This document shows positions 16,801 through 24,770 of a stretch of 64,000 nucleotides of DNA, piece by piece (the first letter of the stretch is position 1; each line of letters starts with the position of its first letter). The stretch lies in assembly GCF_004340665.1 (NCBI RefSeq), contig NZ_SLWO01000003.1:186001-250000 (forward strand), in the 5' to 3' direction. The notes under the pieces are model-generated. The model was given only the letters and a program-made list of their open reading frames with translations. It did not search any database and was not told the origin of the DNA. The position numbers were made by a program, and so were the translations under genes. Origin of the DNA: Pedobacter psychrotolerans. Lineage in GTDB: Bacteria > Bacteroidota > Bacteroidia > Sphingobacteriales > Sphingobacteriaceae.

Positions 16801-17594
16801 CAGCCATAATATAAATCGGAGAACCGAAACACGGCGAAAAAACCCAGTAAAAGAAACGTACCTGAAACGAGGTAACCTTTCTTAGCGATGAGTGCACTTA
16901 ATGAATTGAAAAACATGCAGATACAAAGCATGCCCCCAATAAAGAGCCAAAGTTGTGTAATCGAATAATAATCGTTGGTGTAGCCTGGTTTTATTTTTAA
17001 GCCAAACAAAAATTTGTCATCAAGGCTTTTTATAGCATAAACATCCTTATCAGTGAAAGAGGCTAGCGTTAATATTTTAGAATTGGTTAGAAATGGATCT
17101 AAATCATTTTTAAAATATTGGGTTTCTTTAAACGGATATTGGGATTGGATGCCAATCAGAAATACAAAACTAAAATCGCCATCTGTACGCTTAATGACTT
17201 CATACCAACCGTTGTAAAAAAACAGTACCGATTTTCCTTCCCTTATTGTAGAAAGATCAATATCCGTAACTTTATAGGTACTCCAGAATTTTAGTTGATT
17301 ATGGTGAAAAGTTAAGAGATTAATCCCTTTATTTTGCCTGTAATTGGTTAAAAAATCAATGGCATCTTTAGGATTTTGATGCAATTGCTTTGCTTTTTGT
17401 ACTTCTTTTTTATTAGATAAAAAATCTGCAACGATCTTTTCCTTGATCAGGAGATTGGTTTGAACCTCTCTCGCATATCTTTCTAGCAGCTCCGATTTGG
17501 TAGTAAATTTGCTTAAAGTGATAGAGGTTGTAATCAGACAACAGGCCAATACAAACAGCAGAAATCTAAGTTTTACACCAAAGCTCAATGTCAT
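13866..17594 (-). CDS. Large NtrY-like membrane sensor histidine kinase
   Basis: At 1242 residues this is far longer than most kinases. It has a first membrane helix near the N-terminus, an extracytoplasmic region, a block of about seven helices (about 210-490), a second outer region, two more helices (about 715-790), a third outer region, a last helix, then HAMP, a HisKA domain with AHEIKNPLTPLKLG (phospho-acceptor His about 1034) and an HATPase domain ending with GTGLGLAFVKQAVENAGG. The H-box HEIKNPLTP is NtrY-like. No response regulator lies beside it. The frame is open to 17636, but those first codons lie inside the fabD terminator, so the ATG at 17594 is preferred. The signal sensed cannot be told. 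Confidence 0.85.
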   Translation of the reverse strand: MTLSFGVKLRFLLFVLACCLITTSITLSKFTTKSELLERYAREVQTNLLIKEKIVADFLSNKKEVQKAKQLHQNPKDAIDFLTNYRQNKGINLLTFHHNQLKFWSTYKVTDIDLSTIREGKSVLFFYNGWYEVIKRTDGDFSFVFLIGIQSQYPFKETQYFKNDLDPFLTNSKILTLASFTDKDVYAIKSLDDKFLFGLKIKPGYTNDYYSITQLWLFIGGMLCICMFFNSLSALIAKKGYLVSGTFLLLGFFAVFRFSDLYYGWFNHHFSLSLFDPRIYGDSFLMPSLGDFLLNVFSLTWFLLFVYNHKEEYQFPAWIRRSKVLGIFIHAILLVFIGIVAYFSDEVFFGLIYNSRINFEIINILKLSGSSWVSIIILCLVWFQIYLITVIAATISLPLKVTNKERLIIFLTGFAALFAYKVLTDFTAFFIVFALILFIIARGIYVEGIRFSVGLFAIVFFCLAFNTSIKYIKYKDIKERSLREPLARKIQSSEDPNAIISLGVLESQLLNDDFLVRYFKQGAETNYPVLKNHIKSYMDGYLSRYDYQIYPYNQDGESIDNIKSQAFSKYKELVESGSVKINGGNYFYQVNNTFGYQDYFGIISVIDQGSLLGTLVIELRSKPYNYNNRLPDLLGDQKLIRDEDFRGYSIAFYNNNRLLNQSGNYTYPLDGRNFKGKKDDFVTSNDKTLQYSHLIYKPSDNKMVVISKEKVGYVERLAALSFFFLVFIIFSILLYGLVWLIKNLDDERVGWFSINRSLMINANKILYKTRIQVSIVLSVVATLLIVGWVTYYYMDNEYRGQQNAAIKDKIRKVQQNFEKQVFSGGIKDDENAVADFNNFADINNADLNLYDTQGNLIMTTYPKLYSYKVIGKKMGPLAYTYLKQLKRSEYINPEEKVGNLTYAAAYAPIRNAQNETIAYIGLPNYSNEEEYSDKIALFVSNLINIYALVFVAVGVLAVFLANQITSPLTFIQESISRTRIGQRNEPIVWRRHDEIGSLIKEYNSMIAALEASAVKLARSERESAWREMAKQVAHEIKNPLTPLKLGVQLLEKSWRENDPNFEVKFKKFSKSFIEQIDSLSKIASEFSNFAKMPDTKLERIEILPVLEQAREVYKNTGDVEINLLDKSSQQILILADPDQLLRTFNNLFKNAIEAVEGHDQCCVSVILYNDKSHAFVEIKDNGKGIPLALHDKIFVPNFTTKTSGTGLGLAFVKQAVENAGGDVSFTSVPDVGTTFYLTFPLV

Positions 17595-17620
17595 TAATTT
17601 TGATAATGATAAATATAGAC

Positions 17621-17656
17621 AAAAACAGCGCCACAAACGGTGTGTTTATGGCGCTG
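17621..17656 (-). terminator. Intrinsic terminator of fabD
   Basis: Arms 17626-17638 and 17644-17656 (CAGCGCCA against TGGCGCTG, extended past one mismatch) fold with a 5-base loop; on the minus strand five T residues follow. It sits between fabD and the kinase gene and argues against the longest reading of the kinase frame. Confidence 0.88.
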
Positions 17657-17682
17657 TGTAATTATTTTACTGCATAAAAAGA

Positions 17683-18564
17683 TCAGGCAATAGTTGCGCT
17701 ACTGGTTTGTACTTCTCTGCTTACCTTTTTCACTAATCCCTGTAAAACATTACCTGGACCTACCTCAACAAATTCTGTGGCTTGATCTGCCAGCATATTT
17801 TCAACGGTTTGTGTCCACCGTACGGCTCCGGTTAATTGTTTAATCAGGTTTTCCTTTATTTGTGAAGGGTCTGTATATGGCTTTGCATCCACATTCTGAT
17901 AAACCGGGCAAACCGGAGTGGAAATACTGGTGGCTTCAATTGCAGCTTGTAGCTCAATTTTAGCAGGCTCCATTAAAGGGGAGTGAAATGCACCACCCAC
18001 ATTTAATTTTAAGGCTCTTTTTGCCCCGGCTTCGGTTAATTTAGCGCAAGCCAGATCTATTCCTTCAATACTACCGGAAATAACCAATTGCCCAGGACAG
18101 TTATAGTTTGCCGGAACAACCACTGCATCAATTTCAGCGCAGATTTTTTCAACCACATCATCAGCTAAGCCTAAAATTGCAGCCATAGTAGAGGGTTGTG
18201 CTTCGCATGCTTTTTGCATGGCATTTGCACGTGCAATAACCAGCTTAAATCCGTCTTCAAAAGACAAGGCATTTGCGGCAACAAGTGCAGAAAACTCTCC
18301 CAATGAATGTCCGGCTACCATATCAGGCTTAAAATCCGCTCCTAAAACCTTTGCTAAAATAACAGAATGCAAGAAGATTGCGGGCTGCGTTACATTGGTT
18401 TGTTTAAGCTCCTCATCTGTTCCGCTAAACATAATATCACTAATGCGAAAACCGATAATTTCATTTGCTTTTTCAAATAATTCTGCAGCTTTGGGATTTT
18501 CATAAAGATCTTTACCCATGCCTACAAATTGTGCTCCTTGTCCAGGAAAAATATATGCTTTCAT
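17683..18564 (-). CDS. fabD: Malonyl-CoA:ACP transacylase FabD
   Basis: FabD loads malonate from CoA onto acyl carrier protein for fatty-acid synthesis in the cytosol. The 293 residues begin AYIFPGQGAQFVGMGKDLY, carry the nucleophile Ser in GHSLGEFSALVAA (about residue 92) and the catalytic His in GGAFHSPLM (about 200), and end with VEVGPGNVLQGLVKK. The length is normal. It lies downstream of folE on the same strand, with an 85-base gap that holds a small hairpin, and ends in its own terminator. Confidence 0.96.
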   Translation of the reverse strand: MKAYIFPGQGAQFVGMGKDLYENPKAAELFEKANEIIGFRISDIMFSGTDEELKQTNVTQPAIFLHSVILAKVLGADFKPDMVAGHSLGEFSALVAANALSFEDGFKLVIARANAMQKACEAQPSTMAAILGLADDVVEKICAEIDAVVVPANYNCPGQLVISGSIEGIDLACAKLTEAGAKRALKLNVGGAFHSPLMEPAKIELQAAIEATSISTPVCPVYQNVDAKPYTDPSQIKENLIKQLTGAVRWTQTVENMLADQATEFVEVGPGNVLQGLVKKVSREVQTSSATIA

Positions 18565-18628
18565 ACCCTTAATCCCTTGAAGGGGAAAATAAATAGTTTA
18601 TTAAATTAATTGATTATAGTTACAAGTG

Positions 18629-18646
18629 CTGGCCTTTAGAGGCCGG
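18629..18646. other. Small GC-rich hairpin between folE and fabD
   Basis: CTGGCCT and AGGCCGG pair (one G-T) around a TTAG loop just after the folE stop. No run of T follows on the minus strand, so it is at most a weak terminator or an mRNA-processing or stability hairpin. Confidence 0.35.
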
Positions 18647-18649
18647 GGT

Positions 18650-19285
18650 TTAATCTAAACTCGCCGTAATTAACCTTAAGAATTCTGCTCTTGTTTTATC
18701 GTTACTTAAAAATGTACCTGTAAAAGCAGAAGTTGTGGTAACGGAGTTCTGTTTTTGAACGCCTCGCATAGACATACATAAATGCTTACACTCCATCACT
18801 ACTGCAACGCCCATAGGACTCAGGGTATTTTGAATACAATCTCTGATTTCGTTGGTTAAACGCTCCTGTACTTGTAAACGACGGGAGAAAGCATCCACAA
18901 CCCGAGGTATTTTGCTGAGGCCAACTATATGTCCGTTAGGAATATAGGCAATATGTGCTTTACCAAAAAAGGGCAACATATGGTGCTCACACATGGAGTA
19001 AACTTCAATATCTTTCACTACAACCATCTGGCTGTAATCCTCCTTAAACATCGCCGATTTTAAAATCTCGTCTGGTTTGATATCATAGCCATGGGTTAAA
19101 TATTGGAGCGCCTTTGCAACGCGTTCAGGTGTTTTTACCAAACCTTCACGTTCGGGATCTTCACCTAACTGACTCAAAATATCCTTGTAATGGGCAGCTA
19201 CTGCCTCAATTTTTTCATCGTTATAGCGATCTATTTTAACATAGCCATCTCTCGATTCGCCATTTAATGCCTCTTTAGTACTCAT
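18650..19285 (-). CDS. folE: GTP cyclohydrolase I FolE
   Basis: FolE makes 7,8-dihydroneopterin triphosphate from GTP, the first step towards folate and related pterins. The zinc and catalytic motifs are clear: [43 protein letters not shown] and [18 protein letters not shown]. The 211 residues match the type IA family. It starts 12 bases after the 6-pyruvoyl-tetrahydropterin synthase-like gene, so the two share a transcript; together they could serve queuosine or reduced-pterin synthesis as well as folate. Confidence 0.96.
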   Translation of the reverse strand: MSTKEALNGESRDGYVKIDRYNDEKIEAVAAHYKDILSQLGEDPEREGLVKTPERVAKALQYLTHGYDIKPDEILKSAMFKEDYSQMVVVKDIEVYSMCEHHMLPFFGKAHIAYIPNGHIVGLSKIPRVVDAFSRRLQVQERLTNEIRDCIQNTLSPMGVAVVMECKHLCMSMRGVQKQNSVTTTSAFTGTFLSNDKTRAEFLRLITASLD

Positions 19286-19297
19286 TAATATAGGGTT

Positions 19298-19708
19298 TTA
19301 ACCAAAGTATTCAACATAGTTATTTTCAGTTTCGTAGATTTTAACGCTGTGCAACAAGGCGCCAGCTTCTGTAATTGGTGTCAGTAGCTGATTCCAGATT
19401 TCAATAGCTAAATTTTCTGTAGAAGCCAGCTTGCCTTTCATAAAGTCTACATCCAGATTTAAATTTTTGTGGTCAACTTTATCTACGACATAAACGTTCA
19501 TCACATCTTTTAACCACTTTAAATCTACCAGAAAACCGGTTTCAGGATTAACTTCTCCCTTCACTGTAACATATAACCAATAATTATGGCCGTGCCAGTT
19601 TGGATTTGCGCACTTGCCATAAACTTCATTATTTTTGTCATCATCCCAATCGGTTCTTGCCAGCTTGTGGGCCGCATTAAATGATGCTTTTCTCGTTATA
19701 TAAATCAT
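19298..19708 (-). CDS. 6-pyruvoyl-tetrahydropterin synthase / 6-carboxytetrahydropterin synthase (QueD-type)
   Basis: The 136-residue protein has the T-fold signature: FNAAHKL with the first zinc His, YGKCANPNWHGHNYWL with the catalytic Cys and two more zinc His residues, and DLKWLKDVM later; ENLAIEIWNQL and the C-terminal KIYETENNYVEY complete the family. The product is either 6-carboxytetrahydropterin (queuosine path) or 6-pyruvoyl-tetrahydropterin; motif reading alone cannot separate them. No queC or queE is nearby. It precedes folE in one operon with its own promoter at about 19726-19757. Confidence 0.9.
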   Translation of the reverse strand: MIYITRKASFNAAHKLARTDWDDDKNNEVYGKCANPNWHGHNYWLYVTVKGEVNPETGFLVDLKWLKDVMNVYVVDKVDHKNLNLDVDFMKGKLASTENLAIEIWNQLLTPITEAGALLHSVKIYETENNYVEYFG

Positions 19709-19725
19709 TACTATTGAATAAACCG

Positions 19726-19757
19726 CAAATATAATGATAATGCCTTAAGCCTAAACA
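19726..19757 (-). promoter_or_regulatory. Predicted promoter of the pterin synthase-folE operon
   Basis: On the minus strand TATATTTG (plus-strand 19726-19733) matches the Bacteroidetes -7 box TAnnTTTG; a TGTT about 20 bases upstream is a weak -33 box. The predicted transcript starts roughly 10 bases before the ATG at 19708. Confidence 0.5.
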
Positions 19758-19809
19758 TGAAAGCATGAAGAAACCAGAGTTTAATGAAACAATCCGTTAA
19801 TTTTACCTT

Positions 19810-20433
19810 ATGAAAACTTTAATTGTTGCCGCCACAAGAGCCGAACTTGCTTTTTTTTATCAGCATTATCACCTTCCGGAATATGATTTTGTAGAAAGTA
19901 AGCATTTCGATGTGCTGATTACTGGCGTGGGCATGGTGGCAACAGCCTTTGCTCTTGGTCAATATTTAACCAAAAACTACCATCTGGTGGTGAATTTCGG
20001 AATTGCCGGCTGTTTTGATCGTGAGATTGAATTGGGCACTTTATTAAATATTACTGAAGATAATTTTGCTGAACTAGGGGCAGAAAACGGAGATGAATTT
20101 CTAACCATAAAGGATCTAGGTTTCGGAGAAAATCATTTTATATCGAGAAGCAAAATAAATATTGATTTGCCATCCGTGACAGGCATAACCGTGAATTGCG
20201 TAACCGGAAGTGAACAAAGCATTAAAAATCTAAAGAAAAGATTCAGCCCCACTACCGAAAGCATGGAAGGTGCAGCAGTTTTTTATGCCTGTAAACAAGC
20301 AAATATTGATTGTATTCAAATCCGTAGTATTTCCAATTATGTTGAGCCAAGGAATAAAGATAACTGGAAAATCGGTCTGGCAATTAAAAACCTGAATGAG
20401 TGGGCAATAGCCTTTATTGCAGAAATGAACTGA
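19810..20433 (+). CDS. mqnB: Futalosine hydrolase MqnB
   Basis: The 207-residue protein belongs to the nucleoside phosphorylase-like hydrolases: an N-terminal TLIVAATRAELAFF, the nucleoside-binding region VNFGIAGCFDREIELG, and TESMEGAAVFYACKQANIDCIQIRSISN, in which Glu and Asp/Asn contacts are expected. MqnB releases hypoxanthine from futalosine in the alternative menaquinone route. The mqnD gene 41 bases downstream makes this choice much more likely than an MTA/SAH nucleosidase. Confidence 0.92.
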   Translation: MKTLIVAATRAELAFFYQHYHLPEYDFVESKHFDVLITGVGMVATAFALGQYLTKNYHLVVNFGIAGCFDREIELGTLLNITEDNFAELGAENGDEFLTIKDLGFGENHFISRSKINIDLPSVTGITVNCVTGSEQSIKNLKKRFSPTTESMEGAAVFYACKQANIDCIQIRSISNYVEPRNKDNWKIGLAIKNLNEWAIAFIAEMN

Positions 20434-20474
20434 TTATGACGTTTTAGTTTATCGTAAGCCTTAATTTTGATATT

Positions 20475-21323
20475 ATGAAACTTACACTTGGATTTTCTCC
20501 TTGCCCTAACGATACATTTATTTTTGATGCACTCATTCACCATAAAATAGATACCGACGGATTAACATTCGAGGTTACTTATGACGATGTTGAAACCTTA
20601 AATCAAAAAGCCATGAAAGGCCAGCTGGACATTACCAAACTAAGCTTTCATGCCTTTGCTTATGCCGCCAGTCAATACGCACTTCTTGATGCCGGCAGTG
20701 CTTTAGGTTTCGGTGTTGGCCCATTGTTAATTAGTCATAAATTCGACCAGGAAACATTAGCAGAAAGAATAAAAAGTGATCCTGGCAGTCTTCGTGTCGG
20801 AATACCAGGGAAATACACTACAGCCAACTTTTTATTAGGCATTGCCTATCCTGAGCTTCAAAACAAACAGGAATTGGTTTTCTCTGAAATCGAAACAGCC
20901 TTGCTGGAAGATCAGATAGATTTAGGCTTAATTATCCACGAAAACAGATTTACCTACAAAGATAAGGGCTTAACCAAAATTGTAGACCTTGGCGATTATT
21001 GGGAGAAATTAACGGCTTGTGCCATTCCTTTAGGCGGAATTGTGATCAACAGAAACTTAGATCGTGAGGTGCAATTAAAGGTTAACCGACTCATTCGCGA
21101 ATCTGTTGAATATGCATTTGCCCATCCAAAATCCGGGATCGATTTTATTCGTGAACATGCGCAGGCCATGGATGAAGCCGTAATGTATAAACACATTGAA
21201 CTTTACGTAAATAAGTATAGCATTAACCTGGGCGAAGAAGGCCGAAAAGCGGTAGACACTTTATTTAATCTTGCTGAGGAAAGAAATATTATTCCTGCTA
21301 TTCAAGAGAATCTGTACATTTAA
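20475..21323 (+). CDS. mqnD: 1,4-dihydroxy-6-naphthoate synthase MqnD
   Basis: MqnD converts cyclic dehypoxanthine futalosine to 1,4-dihydroxy-6-naphthoate. The 282 residues start LTLGFSPCPNDTFIFDALIH, the family signature, and have KLSFHAFAYAASQYALLDAGSALGFGVGPLL, with the expected substrate-binding-protein fold and a C-terminal active-site His region. Together with mqnB it shows that menaquinone is made by the futalosine pathway; mqnA and mqnC are not in the window. TAATTTTG at 20462 resembles a -7 box and could give a separate, nearly leaderless transcript. Confidence 0.95.
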   Translation: MKLTLGFSPCPNDTFIFDALIHHKIDTDGLTFEVTYDDVETLNQKAMKGQLDITKLSFHAFAYAASQYALLDAGSALGFGVGPLLISHKFDQETLAERIKSDPGSLRVGIPGKYTTANFLLGIAYPELQNKQELVFSEIETALLEDQIDLGLIIHENRFTYKDKGLTKIVDLGDYWEKLTACAIPLGGIVINRNLDREVQLKVNRLIRESVEYAFAHPKSGIDFIREHAQAMDEAVMYKHIELYVNKYSINLGEEGRKAVDTLFNLAEERNIIPAIQENLYI

Positions 21324-21342
21324 AAGGATTGAAAGTTTAAAC

Positions 21343-21387
21343 GTTGTAAAGTTGATTTCGTTGCCTAAAACATTTCAACTTTACAAC
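21343..21387. repeat. Inverted repeat between convergent genes
   Basis: GTTGTAAAGTTGA (21343-21355) and TCAACTTTACAAC (21375-21387) are perfect 13-base arms around a 19-base spacer, with a further AAACGTT/AACGTTT match outside. It lies between mqnD and the response-regulator gene and may act as a bidirectional terminator, although no strong run of T follows. Confidence 0.6.
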
Positions 21388-21410
21388 ATCCTAACGTTTG
21401 AACATTATAC

Positions 21411-22106
21411 CTAACTCACCAATAACTTGTATCCCTTACCGTGAACGTTAATAATCTCAACATTCGAATCTCCTCTTAAGTACTTCCTTAATTTACTTAA
21501 AAATACATCCATACTTCGCCCGTTGAAATAATTATCATCATGCCAGATACTTAAAAGGGCTTCTTCTCTGGTTAAAACCGTATTTTTCTTCAAGCATAAC
21601 AAGCGCAGTAACTCTGCTTCTTTTGTAGAAAGCTTTTGTTGCAGCTCATGATGGGTGATAATTTGTGTGGTATAATCAAAATTATATTCGCCTATTGCAA
21701 ATTGCGTTTCCGGTGCTTCTTCAGCCTGATCACCCTTGCTTGCCACACGTTTAAACATGGCATTAATTCTAAGCAAAAGTTCTTCAATACGAAAGGGCTT
21801 GGTAATGTAATCATCACCTCCTAAATCATACGCAGCAGATTTATCTTCTAGCATGGTTTTGGCGGTGGCAAATATAATTGGAACCTGGGCGTTTACTTTC
21901 CTGACATCTTTACCCAGTGTGAATCCATCCTTTTTAGGCATCATCACATCAAAAATACAAAGATCAAAATTTTGTTTATTAAAGGCCTTTAAACCCTCCT
22001 CCCCATCATTGCATAGAACTACATCAAACTTGCCTTTTAACTGCAAATAATCTTGTAATAATAAACCTAAATTCGGATCGTCCTCTACCAGAAGTATTTT
22101 TTTCAT
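21411..22106 (-). CDS. OmpR-family response regulator (RprY-like)
   Basis: A receiver domain (1-120; ILLVEDDPNLG, phospho-acceptor Asp in FDLCIFDVMMPKKDG, Lys in DDYITKPF) is joined to an OmpR-type winged helix (about 135-231; STKEAELLRLLCLKKNTVLTREE and RSMDVFLSKLRKYL). The receiver resembles RprY of Bacteroides. The start is placed at ATG 22106, which gives MKKILLVEDD; the frame runs 21 codons further up with no family likeness. The kinase gene lies 170 bases upstream on the same strand and is its likely partner. Confidence 0.93.
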   Translation of the reverse strand: MKKILLVEDDPNLGLLLQDYLQLKGKFDVVLCNDGEEGLKAFNKQNFDLCIFDVMMPKKDGFTLGKDVRKVNAQVPIIFATAKTMLEDKSAAYDLGGDDYITKPFRIEELLLRINAMFKRVASKGDQAEEAPETQFAIGEYNFDYTTQIITHHELQQKLSTKEAELLRLLCLKKNTVLTREEALLSIWHDDNYFNGRSMDVFLSKLRKYLRGDSNVEIINVHGKGYKLLVS

Positions 22107-22276
22107 TTTCTTAATTTTATTCACATATGTAGCATTGGCTACATTAAATGTTTGATTCTGAATATGCATGGTGGTTTAATTATTGAAGATGATTAATACC
22201 ACGATGTTAGGCAAATTCTCCAAGCAAAAAACCAATGTATCGACCAATCATACTTATCTGCCGATATATACGTGAT

Positions 22277-24109
22277 TTATAAAGGTAAAGATATTTCAAA
22301 AGTTGTTCCTTTATCCTTTTCGCTACTTACTTTTATAGTGCCGTTTAATTTTTTTATAATATCCTGAACATAATTTAAGCCCAGGCCAAAACCTTTTACA
22401 TCATGTAAATTGCCAGTAGGTACACGGTAAAACTGATCAAAAATTCTTTTCGATTGTTCCTTTGTCATCCCTATTCCCCGATCAGAGATTTCGATAATCA
22501 GTTGCTTATTGGTATTTCTAGTCGAAATTGTAATCTCAGGTACTTCCGCACTATACTTATTTGCGTTATCAATCAGATTATAAAGTACGTTAGAAAGATG
22601 CAGTTCATCGCCATAAACAACTGCATTTGTAGCATCGGTATGAAGGTTGATAATGGCATTACGTTTGTGTAACTGCAGTTCCATGCTGTCTAAAACAATA
22701 ATGATCAGATCATTCATATCCACCTCAGTGTTTTCCATTTTAAGCTCCCCTTTTTCTAGTCTGGCGATACTTAAAACACGTTCTATATGACTTCCTAAAC
22801 GGACGTTTTCATCGTAGATAATATTTGCAAGCCTACTCAACCTGCTTTTATCTTCGGTAACTTCCGGATCTTTTAGCGCTTCACTGGCAATCATAATCGT
22901 TGCCACGGGTGTTTTAAACTCATGGGTCATATTATTGATAAAGTCGGTTTTCATTTCTGATATTTTCTTTTGCTTTAGAATAGCATAAAGGGTATAAGAA
23001 AAAATGAAAACCAATACCAGAAGCAAACCAACCGATGAAGCAAGGGTTGCGCTTAGATTCGATAAAATGGCAGAATTTTTATTAGGAAAACTCACGATTA
23101 AGGTTCCGGGATCACGAAATAAATCATTACCAAAAAGTGGAATTTTATAGGTGTTTTCCGGTAAAAATTCTTTTTTAATATTTGAAGCTTCCATGTATAA
23201 AACGGAATCTTTTTTTGCCAGTGAAATTTTAAAAGAAGGCTTCTGATTTATGTTATGTGTAAGCAACTCCTCTTTTAGCAGGGTGCCCAGTACATCAAAA
23301 TTAATGCGTTGATATAAAGGAACATTTACTTCCTGCAATTCTTTAGAAACATCTTCCACCATACTTAAACGGGTATAAGAAAAAGTATCTTTCCCGAGGG
23401 ATGCAATTTTAAGTTCAAGCCTTTTTTTGGCAATTTCATCCTGCCTTCTGAATTTTTTCTCCAGATCGTCAGAAATTTTAGGTAATCCAACTAGTAAAGG
23501 ATTTCCCGTCATTGGATCAGCCACTAAGTATCTGATGGTGTCTGGTAGGTTTTGAGGCGTTCTGAAGTTAAAAGTTTTTGAATCAGGAGAAATCAGCTTT
23601 GTCCTCATGCTATAACCCTTCAGGTTTAAACTATTCAAGTCAACCAACGCATCTACTTCAACATCTAAACGGGTACCCGTAATGGAAGCCTTTGGTGCAG
23701 AAAGTGATTTAAATTCATTTTCAGAAATCAGCTTTGGTCCACGATACGAAGCCCTGATAATGCTATCCTGCTGGTTCAGGTAATTTTCGATCTGGTTCTC
23801 TCGCTCGGCTTGTCTCAGTTCAGATTCCTGCGCATATTGCTGTCTTAAATCTTTAATATCAAGTGCTCTTTGTCTGGAATCCTGCAGTCGCCTCAGTTTA
23901 TTTTCAGCATCTTTTTTATTGAGGTGATCGGCTACATTTAAGCGTTCTACTTTTTTAACCACGTTGGCTAAAGTCTGATTTACCTGTTCATCAAAAAGCT
24001 GAGATTTTAAGTAATAAGCCTCCCTGATGTAATATAACTGCATCACAAAAACGCCCAGTAGCGCTACAGTCATTAAAACAGTTATAAACCAAAAGCTTCT
24101 TTTTTTCAT
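22277..24109 (-). CDS. Sensor histidine kinase (RprX-like)
   Basis: The 610-residue inner-membrane kinase has a helix at about 5-27, a long periplasmic part rich in charged heptads (about 35-370), a second helix (about 355-385), then HisKA with NNMTHEFKTPVATIMIASEAL and an HATPase domain with NLIDNANKYSAEVPE and GFGLGLNYVQDIIKKLNG. It has no HAMP domain that I can see. It lies upstream of the OmpR-type regulator on the same strand, so the two form a two-component pair, in Bacteroides linked to envelope and oxidative stress. The role here is inferred. Confidence 0.92.
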   Translation of the reverse strand: MKKRSFWFITVLMTVALLGVFVMQLYYIREAYYLKSQLFDEQVNQTLANVVKKVERLNVADHLNKKDAENKLRRLQDSRQRALDIKDLRQQYAQESELRQAERENQIENYLNQQDSIIRASYRGPKLISENEFKSLSAPKASITGTRLDVEVDALVDLNSLNLKGYSMRTKLISPDSKTFNFRTPQNLPDTIRYLVADPMTGNPLLVGLPKISDDLEKKFRRQDEIAKKRLELKIASLGKDTFSYTRLSMVEDVSKELQEVNVPLYQRINFDVLGTLLKEELLTHNINQKPSFKISLAKKDSVLYMEASNIKKEFLPENTYKIPLFGNDLFRDPGTLIVSFPNKNSAILSNLSATLASSVGLLLVLVFIFSYTLYAILKQKKISEMKTDFINNMTHEFKTPVATIMIASEALKDPEVTEDKSRLSRLANIIYDENVRLGSHIERVLSIARLEKGELKMENTEVDMNDLIIIVLDSMELQLHKRNAIINLHTDATNAVVYGDELHLSNVLYNLIDNANKYSAEVPEITISTRNTNKQLIIEISDRGIGMTKEQSKRIFDQFYRVPTGNLHDVKGFGLGLNYVQDIIKKLNGTIKVSSEKDKGTTFEISLPL

Positions 24110-24265
24110 TAACGTGGTATTGCCTTACCTTTTAAAAGAGATAACAGAAAAGGATTTTTAATTAATCAGATACCAAAAATAGTGATTAGTGAAATGAGAA
24201 GATTGTTTTTAACATATTTTAACAAGGGTTATGATGCTGAAAATGAAGATTTAAGAAAATGATTC

Positions 24266-24298
24266 TTAAAAAAAATGCCGGAGCAAAAGCCCCGGCAT
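24266..24298 (-). terminator. Intrinsic terminator of the DUF3127 gene
   Basis: ATGCCGG (24275-24281) and CCGGCAT (24292-24298) pair, with two more inner pairs around an AAAA loop; on the minus strand a run of T follows (A residues at 24268-24275). Confidence 0.88.
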
Positions 24299-24333
24299 GG
24301 TTCAAAATTGTTTGCTTAAAAAAGATTCTTTAT

Positions 24334-24702
24334 TTAGAAAGGCAAATCATCATCTTCACCTGGCGCATTGCTAACATCAACCGGAGCTGCATAAGCTGGG
24401 GCTGCTGCTGATGGAGCACCTGCTGCAACAGCATTGATTCTCCAGATTACCAGACTATTGAAATAAGATGTTTTACCTGTTTTATCTGTCCATGGGCGAC
24501 CACGTAAATTAAAGAAAACCTCAACCTCATCACCCGCTTTAAATGTATCTAATAATGCAGTTTTATCTTGTAAAGCCTCAAAACGAATATATTCTGGGTA
24601 TGTTGGATTTTCTGCGTATTCTACTATTAAATCACGTTTTTTAAACGTTTCACTCACTTGCTGCGTTGCACCTACTTCGTGTACTTTTCCTTTAATTTCC
24701 AT
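24334..24702 (-). CDS. DUF3127-domain protein
   Basis: The 122-residue protein matches the DUF3127 family of Bacteroidetes: MEIKGKVHEVGATQQVSETFKKRDLIVEY, then FRPWTDKTG-like NLRGRPWTDKTGKTSYFNSLVIWRI. The layout is an OB-like fold of about 95 residues and an Ala/Pro-rich flexible tail ending GEDDDLPF. That acidic tail looks like the C-terminal tip of single-strand DNA-binding proteins (DDDIPF), which binds repair and replication partners, so an SSB-like role is a fair guess. The start is placed at 24702, where the family begins. It is divergent from the methyltransferase gene. Confidence 0.8.
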   Translation of the reverse strand: MEIKGKVHEVGATQQVSETFKKRDLIVEYAENPTYPEYIRFEALQDKTALLDTFKAGDEVEVFFNLRGRPWTDKTGKTSYFNSLVIWRINAVAAGAPSAAAPAYAAPVDVSNAPGEDDDLPF

Positions 24703-24770
24703 AACTAATACTAATAATGTACGTATAAAAGCCAAATCTCTATAATTTTATTGATAACTTCGCATATATT

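Noticed and set aside
17595..17636. Longer start for the NtrY-like kinase
   Set aside because: It lies inside the fabD terminator hairpin; the ATG at 17594 begins a typical basic-then-hydrophobic N-terminus.
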